Source: Tepidiforma bonchosmolovskayae
GTDB taxonomy: Bacteria; Chloroflexota; Dehalococcoidia; Tepidiformales; Tepidiformaceae
Reading direction: 5' to 3'
DNA length: 64,000 bases
Assembly (NCBI RefSeq): GCF_008838325.1
Contig: NZ_CP042829.1
Coordinates: forward strand, 620,001-684,000
Position numbers and translations under genes: made by a program. This document shows, piece after piece, positions 24,891 to 32,500 of the stretch; the stretch's first letter is position 1, and every line of letters begins with the position of its first letter. The notes below the pieces were generated by a model, which had not been told where the DNA came from, did no database searches, and saw only the letters and a list, made by a program, of their open reading frames with translations.

Positions 24891-25574
24891 TTACTGGATG
24901 CGGCGGGCGACGACGACGTCGCGGTCGAGGTATTCGCCGAGGCCGTTGGGCTGGGTGGCGACAAAGCGGCCGCCGCAGGTGATGAGGGTGATCCACTCTT
25001 CGCCTTCGGGCCTCGGGGTGCCGTTGACGACGCCGGCGATGAGGTCGCCCATCGGGATGGTGTTCACGTCGTACCGCTGGAAGAAGAAGACCTCGTAGAC
25101 GTAGGCAGGGCCGTTTTCCATCTGGATGGTGATGCGGTCGCCGGGTTTGGCCCTGTAGAGGTTGGCGAAGGGGCCCGGTTTGAAGTTGTAGTTGACGTGG
25201 GCGGCGAAGACGGCGTTTCGGCCGAAGCCGGGCTTGTCGTAGATGTAGTACCAGCCGACCTTGTTGACGCCGTCGTGGGGGGTATCGAGCTGGTTGTTCG
25301 GGAGGAGGCCGATCTCTTCGATGGCGTGGTCGATGCCGAGGGACGGTGCGACCATGCGGGCGACCCTGCCGTCGAAGGGGGTCGGGGTGGGCGTCGGGCT
25401 CGGGAGGGCTGTGGGACTGGCCGTGGGAGTGGCGGTCAGGGTGGGGCGGAGGTCGAAGCCGACGACGGGCACCGGTGTCCCGGGCGCATCGGCCGGCGCG
25501 TAGTGCCAGCCGACGGCAAGGAGACTGATGCCGGCGACAAAGGTGAACACGGCGGCGTACGGCAGGATGCGCAT
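24891..25574 (-). CDS. Sortase (class D/E-like), tandem paralog
   Basis: The 227-residue protein shares the layout of the next sortase: one membrane helix (residues 5-24), a Thr/Pro/Ser stalk, then KVGWYYIYDKPGFGRNAVFA, the His in FAAHVNYNF, the Cys in TLITCGG and the Arg in YLDRDVVVARR. The two are clearly paralogs but differ in the loop after Cys. Two sortases side by side often split work between polymerising and anchoring, or use different signals. The gene begins 64 bases after the Ig-like surface-protein gene. Confidence 0.9.
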   Translation of the reverse strand: MRILPYAAVFTFVAGISLLAVGWHYAPADAPGTPVPVVGFDLRPTLTATPTASPTALPSPTPTPTPFDGRVARMVAPSLGIDHAIEEIGLLPNNQLDTPHDGVNKVGWYYIYDKPGFGRNAVFAAHVNYNFKPGPFANLYRAKPGDRITIQMENGPAYVYEVFFFQRYDVNTIPMGDLIAGVVNGTPRPEGEEWITLITCGGRFVATQPNGLGEYLDRDVVVARRIQ

Positions 25575-25638
25575 GGACGTCCCGGGGGCCGCGGAATGCC
25601 CCTATCACGATGGTATACGACCGGAACCAAAGCGCGGG

Positions 25639-26274
25639 TTAGTCCCTGCGGCGGCGGAGGGCAACGACGGCAGCTGCAGCCCCGGCGGCGAGGACCAGGA
25701 GGGCGCCGGCAAGCCACGGCCAGAGGGGTGCGCCAGAGCCGCCGGAGCGGGGGTCGCCGGCAGCGCGGACATCGGGCGGGGACGGGACGAGGGTGCCGGG
25801 GAGGGCGACGTCGTCGGTGGGCGGCGGGCCGGTGGGGGCGGGGCGGGCGGTGGGGGATGCGGCGCCGGGGAGGGTGGGGGTGGCCGTCGGGAGGGGGATG
25901 ACCGTGGGCGAGCCGAGGCTGAGGTCGAGGCGGATCGGACCGGGCTCCCAGGCGACGGACTGGAGCGCCGGGCGGCCGTCGACCGTGAAGGTGATGACGG
26001 CCCCGGTACGGCCGCAGCCGGGGCGCTGGGATTCGTGGAGGACGGTGACGACGTAGGCGGTCGCCTGGCCCTCGCGGAAGGCGAGCCGCTCGCCGGGGGC
26101 GGCCTGGGTGCAATCGGTGGAGCCGATGAAGGCGCGGACTTCGGTGCCGTTCGGAGCCGGCTGGCCGTCGATTGTGACGGAGCCGTAGACGGTGGCGGGA
26201 ATCTGGGGCTGGGCAGCGGCCGCTGCTGTGCCGGCCGCGAGAAGCGCGGCGGCGAGCGGGAGGAGGATGCGCAC
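25639..26274 (-). CDS. Surface protein: Ig-like domain, TP-rich linker, C-terminal membrane helix
   Basis: 211 residues: a signal peptide (1-21), a beta domain with VYGSVTIDGQPAPNGTEVRA and conserved cysteines (STDCTQ, RPGCGRTGA), a Thr/Pro linker, and a C-terminal membrane helix ending in RRRRD. The domain is the same as in the protein encoded at 28727 (VFGSVADSAGPVPEGLPVEA, IKGCGRSGAEV). The helix plus basic tail resembles a sortase-type anchor, but no clear LPxTG is seen; VALPGTLV is the nearest. It may be held in the membrane or transferred by the adjacent sortases. Confidence 0.75.
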   Translation of the reverse strand: MRILLPLAAALLAAGTAAAAAQPQIPATVYGSVTIDGQPAPNGTEVRAFIGSTDCTQAAPGERLAFREGQATAYVVTVLHESQRPGCGRTGAVITFTVDGRPALQSVAWEPGPIRLDLSLGSPTVIPLPTATPTLPGAASPTARPAPTGPPPTDDVALPGTLVPSPPDVRAAGDPRSGGSGAPLWPWLAGALLVLAAGAAAAVVALRRRRD

Positions 26275-26374
26275 GGGAGGATGGTAGCGCGGGCAGCAGA
26301 GGAGCCCAACTGCGGGGATTCGATCGATTGACAGTTGTCGCGTACTTTATGTTTCCCCCAGGGGAGGCAGTCGC

Positions 26375-27574
26375 ATGGCGAGTATCGGGGACACGCTGCG
26401 GGAGGCGCGGGAGCGCCGCGGACTGACGATCGAGCAGGCTGCGCAGGAGACGCGGATTTCGCCGCGGTTCCTGGAGGCTCTCGAGGCGGAGGAGTTCGAC
26501 GCGCTGCCCGCGCCGGTGTATGTGCGGGGGTTCCTGCGTTCGTACGCAAACTACCTGCGGATCGACCCGCAGCCGCTGCTGGACCAGCTGGTGGGCGGCG
26601 ATATCGGCTTCCCGGTCGGGCCGGCCGGCTATGTGGGCGGGCCCCGGCAACCGGGCCGGACGAGCCCGCCGCGCGAGCGGACCGACCCCTTCCGGCGGGC
26701 GGCCGGACCTCCGCCGGCGGCGGGGCCCGGCGCCGCGGGGGATGACTGGGCGCCGGAGCTGCCGGCACAGGGGGACCGGAGCGCCGGACCGGCGCCGATT
26801 GCGCCGCCGTCGTACCAGGAAGAACTGAACCCTGACCCCTACGGGTACGAGCGGGGGCCTGGGCCCTACCGGCGGGCAGCGGGCGGCGTGCTGCTGGAGC
26901 GGCCGGAGCTCCCGGGACAGGGGGGCGTGCCGCGCGGCGTCATGCTGGCGCTCGCGGGGGCCGTTGCGGCGGTGGTCGCGCTGGCAGTTGTTGTGGTGCT
27001 GCGGGGCGGCGGCGACGGGGACGGCACGCCGGCAGGGGCGCCGGGCGAGCCGACGCGGGCCGTGACGCCGGCGGCGGTGGTCCCGGTTGGGTCGGCGACG
27101 CCCCGGGCGACGGGGACGGCGGCGGCATCGCCGACGGGCACGGGCACGCCGGCGGGGACCGCAACGGCGACCGTGACGGGCACGCCGGGGACGGGTACGC
27201 CGACCGTGGCGGCGGGAACGACGCCGGGTACGACTGCAACGCCGACACCGACGCAGACGCCGACGCCGACCGTCGTGCCGACGGCCACACCGACGCCGTT
27301 CGTGCCGACACCGACGCCCACGCCGCTGCCGCCGCGGCCGAGCGCCCTGAGCGCGTGCAACCTGAACCTCGAGCTGGGGAAGTGCGGTCCGTCGCCGGCG
27401 CGGGTGATCTGCTTCCCGCCGTTCCCGGCGGACCTCGGTATTGGCTCGAACTCGAACTGGTTCGTGGACGTGAGCGGGACCTATCCGCTGCAGCCGGGGT
27501 GGCGCGAGGTGTACGTGGAGTACACGGTGAGCGTCGGGCCGCTGATCAAAGCCGGGCAGCGGGGCTGCCAGTGA
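26375..27574 (+). CDS. RodZ-like HTH membrane protein with PT-rich linker
   Basis: 399 residues. Residues 1-70 are a Cro/Xre-type helix-turn-helix (DTLREARERRGLTIEQAAQE, ISPRFLEALE) followed by PVYVRGFLRSYANYLRID, the exact layout of RodZ/HTH_25 proteins. A proline-rich cytoplasmic region and a membrane helix at about 188-210 follow. Outside are a long Thr/Pro/Ala linker and a C-terminal domain of about 70 residues with four cysteines. RodZ links MreB to wall synthesis; here the extracellular end is different, so the role in cell shape is inferred. TTGACA at 26328-26333 is a possible -35 box. Confidence 0.8.
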   Translation: MASIGDTLREARERRGLTIEQAAQETRISPRFLEALEAEEFDALPAPVYVRGFLRSYANYLRIDPQPLLDQLVGGDIGFPVGPAGYVGGPRQPGRTSPPRERTDPFRRAAGPPPAAGPGAAGDDWAPELPAQGDRSAGPAPIAPPSYQEELNPDPYGYERGPGPYRRAAGGVLLERPELPGQGGVPRGVMLALAGAVAAVVALAVVVVLRGGGDGDGTPAGAPGEPTRAVTPAAVVPVGSATPRATGTAAASPTGTGTPAGTATATVTGTPGTGTPTVAAGTTPGTTATPTPTQTPTPTVVPTATPTPFVPTPTPTPLPPRPSALSACNLNLELGKCGPSPARVICFPPFPADLGIGSNSNWFVDVSGTYPLQPGWREVYVEYTVSVGPLIKAGQRGCQ

Positions 27575-27614
27575 ACGGGCGGTAGCGTTCGGCAACCCCG
27601 GAGCAACCCTGAGG

Positions 27615-27779
27615 CCCTAGGGAGAAACCCTTAGGGGACACCCGGTGACGGCGCCCCCAAGCCGTTACCGTGGTGACCTCTCCGTGTCCATACCGGCCGG
27701 GAGCGGCGCCGTCGAACCCCCAACTGAGACCCGGCGGGCAACCGCCAGAGACACGGGTCGGCGGCGGGGTTCAGATGGC
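27615..27779 (+). promoter_or_regulatory. Structured leader RNA enclosing the CAP-gene start codon
   Basis: The 200-base gap before the CAP gene folds into several strong helices. Hairpin I: CCCTAGGG with CCCTTAGGG (27615-27636). Hairpin II: 14 pairs, 27639-27652 with 27661-27675 (one G-U, one bulge). A short stem: 27696-27699 with 27704-27707. A GNRA hairpin: 27733-27737 with 27742-27746, loop GCAA. Helix A: 27682-27688 with 27750-27756. Helix B: 27708-27720 with 27766-27779 (13 pairs, one G-U, one bulged A), which contains the ATG at 27775. Helices A and B cross, forming a pseudoknot or competing pair. This is the layout expected of a translation-controlling riboswitch. No known class is matched. 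Confidence 0.65.
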
Positions 27780-28695
27780 AGGATTCGAGCTTGCGCGTCC
27801 CGGGGCGTTCGGCGGCTGGCTGCGCGACTGGCGGCCGGGACCGTTCCTTCCGCTGTATGCGGCGGCGCTGCTCGCTGGCGCGGGACTGGGCATCGGCTTT
27901 TCGGTGTTTGCGGCAGATGCGGAGCGGGTGGCGCCGCGGGGGATCGTCGAGGCGCCGGCGGCAGCTGCGCCGGCCCAGCCTGCGGCGGGAATCGAGCCGG
28001 CGCAGCCCCCGGAGCCGGCGGCCGAGGACGGCATGGCGTTCGACCCGGGACCCGGGGCGCTGCCGATGGAGCTCGCGCGGGCGCTGGGGGCGTTCGGCCC
28101 ATGGAGCGAGGCGGCGCCGGCGACGGAGGCGTCAGCGCCTCAGCCGGCCGCCCCCGCCGCGCCGGTCCGGCCCGCGGCTGCTCCACCTGCGCCGCAGCCG
28201 GCAGCAGCGAACCCGCCTGCTGCGCCGGCGGCCGCGCCGGTTGCGCCGCCTGCGAAGCCGAATTTCTATGTGCCGCAGGTTTCGGGGGGCCCGGCGACGG
28301 CGCTCGAGCTGCAACTGTTCGAGCTCATCAATGCGGAGCGGGCGAAGGCCGGGCTGGCGCCGTACGTGCTCGATGCCGGGCTCACGCGGATTGCGCGGAC
28401 GCGCTCGCAGCAGCTCATCGACCAGGGGTACTTCGGGCACGTCGACCCGTACGGGTATTCGATGTACGTGGAGCTGCTGGCGTACTTCGGCTACACGAGC
28501 TACGCGTGGGCGGGCGAGAACCTGGCGATGAACAACTACCCGGCCGGGCAGGCGGCAGCGGTGGCGCTGGAGGGGCTGATGAACAGCCCGACCCACCGTG
28601 CGAATCTCCTAGCAGGGGACTTCAGCCGGGTCGGCATCGGCGAGATCACGGACGCGCAGGGGCGCCACTACTTCACGATGATCTTCCTCGGATAG
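27775..28695 (+). CDS. Membrane-anchored CAP/SCP-domain protein
   Basis: 306 residues from the ATG at 27775. One membrane helix (about 24-45) is followed by an Ala/Pro-rich stalk (to about residue 165) and a C-terminal CAP domain. CAP motifs are ELQLFELINAERAKAGLAPY, GHVDPYG, AGENLAMNN and HRANLLAGDFSRVGIGE, including the His and Glu residues that line the CAP cavity. Bacterial CAP proteins are secreted and linked to wall or spore functions, with no agreed reaction. The frame extends upstream to 27670, but the ATG at 27775 precedes the membrane helix and lies within the leader helix. A 9-bp bidirectional terminator follows. Confidence 0.85.
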   Translation: MAGFELARPGAFGGWLRDWRPGPFLPLYAAALLAGAGLGIGFSVFAADAERVAPRGIVEAPAAAAPAQPAAGIEPAQPPEPAAEDGMAFDPGPGALPMELARALGAFGPWSEAAPATEASAPQPAAPAAPVRPAAAPPAPQPAAANPPAAPAAAPVAPPAKPNFYVPQVSGGPATALELQLFELINAERAKAGLAPYVLDAGLTRIARTRSQQLIDQGYFGHVDPYGYSMYVELLAYFGYTSYAWAGENLAMNNYPAGQAAAVALEGLMNSPTHRANLLAGDFSRVGIGEITDAQGRHYFTMIFLG

Positions 28696-28718
28696 GGGCC
28701 GGACAGCCCGTCCGGCCC
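28696..28718. terminator. Bidirectional terminator between convergent genes
   Basis: GGGCCGGAC at 28696-28704 pairs perfectly with GTCCGGCCC at 28710-28718, loop AGCCC. It fills the 31-base gap between the CAP gene and the convergent surface-protein gene. Confidence 0.7.
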
Positions 28719-28726
28719 GGCGGCGC

Positions 28727-29482
28727 TCAGCCGAGGCCGCCGGGCGGGTCGAGGTCGTCGCTGTCGGATGCGGACTGGCGGTTGCGGGCGAGCACCCAGC
28801 CTGCGCCGCCTCCGACAGCGGCGATGGCGCCGAGGACGAGGACGATGACGCCCCAGACGGGGAAGCCGCCGCCGTCATCGCCGGCGGCGTTCTGCTGGCC
28901 GGGGGTAGCGCTGGTGACGCCGCCGCCGGTGACGGGGGACCCGGCCCCGGGCGAGCCCGGCGGAATGGTTGCGACGGAGCCGCCCTGGCCGCTGCCGGGG
29001 GTCGACTGGCCGGGCGCGGGGGTGCCGGTTGCGCCGGGCGCGGGCGTCCGGGTCGGGGTGGGGGTAAAGGTGGGGATGGGAGCCGGCGTGGCGCTGCCGA
29101 AGGTGACATCGAGCTGGACAGGCCCGGGCTGCCAGCGGGCGGTCTGCGGGGCGAATCGGTCGCCGATCTTGATGCGGACCTCGGCGCCGGAGCGGCCGCA
29201 GCCTTTGATCTGCGAATCGGCGACGACGTCGATGGCGTAGACCGTGACGCGGGCGCTGCCCTCGCCGGTGTACTCGGTCTTGCCGTCTTTGCCGCAGAGA
29301 GTGTCGCCGATGTAGGCCTCGACGGGGAGCCCTTCGGGCACGGGTCCGGCGGAATCGGCGACCGAGCCGAACACGGTGGACGGGGGATCGAACTGTGCGC
29401 TCGCGGGAGCGGCGGCGAGGAGGGCAACGGCGCCTGCGACGGCTGCGGCGGCAGCGACGAACGCGCCACGGAGGTGGGTCAT
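28727..29482 (-). CDS. Surface protein, paralog of the one at 25639, with C-terminal membrane helix
   Basis: 251 residues from the ATG at 29482, which follows AGGATGAG. It has a signal peptide (cleavage near ASAQF), the same small beta domain as the 25639 protein with conserved cysteines (DTLCGKDG, KGCGRSGAEV), a Thr/Pro/Gly linker, and a membrane helix near residue 205-228. Unlike a sortase substrate, the helix is followed by a long acidic tail (SASDSDDLDPPGG), so it is best read as a single-pass membrane protein. The domain copies differ too much for a recent duplication. Confidence 0.75.
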   Translation of the reverse strand: MTHLRGAFVAAAAAVAGAVALLAAAPASAQFDPPSTVFGSVADSAGPVPEGLPVEAYIGDTLCGKDGKTEYTGEGSARVTVYAIDVVADSQIKGCGRSGAEVRIKIGDRFAPQTARWQPGPVQLDVTFGSATPAPIPTFTPTPTRTPAPGATGTPAPGQSTPGSGQGGSVATIPPGSPGAGSPVTGGGVTSATPGQQNAAGDDGGGFPVWGVIVLVLGAIAAVGGGAGWVLARNRQSASDSDDLDPPGGLG

Positions 29483-29547
29483 GGTCTCATCCTGGGTTCG
29501 GGACTTGACGGCCATCCCCAAGGTACGGCAGGTGCGGGACAGGGTCA

Positions 29548-32500
29548 TCAGCGCGGGAGCACGAGGGTAAACGGCTCGTTCACGTAGACCCAGACGGCGC
29601 GGCCGCCGCCGAGTTCGGTGAGCGTGTTGACGGCATCGGGCGCGCCAGGGATGTAGCGGAGCCATTCCTGCTTCTCGGCGTCCCAGGCGTAGATGACGGC
29701 GACCTTTGCGGCGTTGTCGCCGAGGGCGCTGCCGACCGCGACCTTCCCCTGTCCGGTGGGGACGAGGTTCCAGCCGGCGGCCAGGGGGACCTCGACCTCG
29801 TCGCCGAAGGGGACGATGACGTCGAGGACGAGTTCGCCTTCGGGGTCGAGCGTGAGGACCGGCGGGATGAACGGTTCGACGACCTGGCCGGTGCTGCAGA
29901 AGGCGGTGGCAAGGACGATGTCGTTCCAGGTGAGGGCGACGTAGTCGCCGGCGCCGAGGATGCGGTCGCCCGTGTTGCCGATCCAGCCGCGGGCGCTGGC
30001 GCCGGGGCCGCCGTAGAAGGTCGCGCTCTGGCCGGGCTGGAGGAGGCCGGACAGGTCGAGGTGCTCGGCGATGCCGACCTGTCCGCCGGGGCTCTGGAGG
30101 CCGAAGCCGGCGAGGTTGACGGGTGCGGAGCCGCGGTTGGTGACCGTAATCGATTCCTGGCCGGTGCAGCTGAAGGCGGAGATGGTGACGTTGCCGGGGA
30201 TGGGGGCCGGGAGCGCCGGGAAGGTGACCATGACGTTGGCCGGCTTCATGAGGCTGTTGCTGACCCGGATCCAGGCCTGGCACTCGTCGTCCTGGATGAC
30301 GGGCTTTGCGATGGCAACGTTGATCGGGTTGCCGAGCGGGTCGACGGTGTCGAAGGTGGTTGCGGTTGCGAAGCGGCGGGTGCCGTTGATGTCCGCGGGC
30401 TGGTCGGCGGCATTGAGGATGACGCCGGAGCCGGCATCAATTTCGAAGCGGATGGGGATGCCGAGGACGTTGTTGTAGTTGGCGGCGTCGCAGAATCCGT
30501 CGCGGTCTTTGAGGTGGGCGACGACGTACTTGAACTGGGGCGATTCGCCGTTGACGACGGTGACGCGCTTGTAGCCGGCCCAGCGCCAGACGGTCTCGGC
30601 CACGTTGGAAGCGACGGCGGGGTTCTTGCCACGGGTGGTCGGCTCGGGGTACTCGGCGACGGCAAAATACCGCCCGCGGCCGACGATGTGCTCCGGCTCG
30701 CAGTGGGGGTTGCCGGTGATGCGGTTGGCCGGGCACTCCTCGAAGGTGAGGTTGAAGTCGCCGTAGGTAGCGATGGTGGCCTGGCCCTGACCATCGGAGG
30801 GCTGGGAGTACATGCGCGGTTTGGCGGCGGAGCCGAGGACCGTCGGCGCCTTCGTGTGCGGATTGACGTTGGGGGAGAAGTCGGTCGAGTCGTCCGGGAC
30901 GAAGAAGCCGGAGGAGCCGCCGGTGACGAGCGGTTTGTAGCTGTTACGGACCGGCTCGTTCTGCATCATGAAGGTGACGATGGCGGCGGGCATTTCGGGC
31001 GGGTCGGAGCGGAAGTTGGGGTCGCCGCGGAGTTTTGCCCAGTCATCGGGGAGGACCCACCGGTCAGCGGGGACGGTACGGCCGTCGGGCTTGGTTTCGG
31101 CCGGCCGGCCGGAGGGGTTGGAACCGACAAAGTAGCCGCGGACGTTCGCGGTGACGCCGCCGAGGGTGGAGACGAACTGGTCGGGGGTGGCGTCGATGCG
31201 GATGTCTTCGAAGACGAGGTAGTAGATGACGAAGGCGATCTTGGTCCAGGGGCGGCCGTCGATGAAGACTTCGATATCGACTTCGCCGGGGGATTCGCTT
31301 TCGTAGCGGACGGTGACGGAGCAGTTCGCGCCGAAGTCAGCGGAGGCGGAGCCGGGGCCGTCGATGGTGACGCCGGGCGCGGGCAGGAAAGCGCCGGGCT
31401 GGCCCGAGGGGCGGGTGAAGCGGACGGTCTGGCCGGCACAGGAAGTGGTGGAGGCGAAGGCGTAGGTGAGGGTGACGACCTGGCCGGCCCAGGCGACGCG
31501 GATGTCCTTCTGCCCGGGGAAGAAGACGTAGCGGATGGTGACGTTCTCGGTGGGTGCGGCAGGGGCCGCCTGGTTGGGGTAGAAGACGTCGATTTCGAGG
31601 CGGGTCACTGCGGAGGGGCCGCAGTTCGTCGCGTTGGTGGTCGAGATGCGGATGTCGTCGGGGTTGGCGTCGGTGTCGCCGAACGCAGGAGCGAAGGCGT
31701 CCTGGGAGCCGTCGTTCAGTTCGAAGCGGCCGCCGACGGAGATGCCGGTGACGGTTGCGGGCTTGAGCGCGGTATTGGGGACCTGGAAGTAGCCGCAGCC
31801 GATGATGCGCATTTCGAGGCGGGCGCCATCGACGAGGAGGTTCGTGGTCTGGGGGCTGCCGGAGTTGAAGGAGCCGATGACCCACTCGGTCAGGTTGGCG
31901 CTCGCGAGGAAGGTGCCGTCGGCGACGTTGAAGCGGAGGGGGATTTCGATGGTGCCGAAGGTGACGCGGCCCGCGGTTGGGGAGCCGCCGGTAGTGATTT
32001 CGGTGCGGTCGATCCGGACCCAGCGGGCGATGAGGGGGCTCGCCGGGCCAGGGCTGACGATGCCGTTGCCGTCGCCGTCGGTATCGAAGAAGGCGGCGGT
32101 GAGGGCGCCGCCGGCTGCTGAGTTGTTGAAGTAGGCGGCGATGGTGTGCTGGCCGGGCGCGTTCGAGGTGTAGGAGAAGCAGAGCGTGCCGTCCGGCACC
32201 TGGGAGCCGATCCGGGGCTCGTTGGCGGGGGATTTGTGGAAGACGGTCACGCCGGTTGCGCCGGGGACATCGGGGCCGCCGATGGGGCTGAAGACGATGT
32301 TGCTCGCGAGGAGCGAGTCGGCGGCGACGGTGCCGATGAGGCAGACATAGTGGGTGAAGCCGAGGGCGAGCGGCCCGGAAAGGGGCCGGGGCGGCGTACG
32401 GCCGTCAATGGTGACGTGGCGGAGCTCGACGACCTGCGTGATGTTGACGAGGCGGTTGGCCGGGAGCTGGAGGGAGGCGGGCTGGTCGTCGCCGTCCTTG

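Noticed and set aside
27575-27774. Cobalamin or c-di-GMP riboswitch for the CAP leader
   Set aside because: GAGACC resembles part of a B12 box, but the rest of the box and core are absent; the c-di-GMP-I core is also absent. Only a loose likeness to the ydaO class remains.
30061-32121. A long plus-strand open frame of 686 codons opposite the giant surface-protein gene
   Set aside because: Its protein is Gly/Asp/Val-rich without any domain, as expected of an antisense frame in GC-rich DNA. The minus-strand gene has a signal peptide, promoter and recognisable domains.
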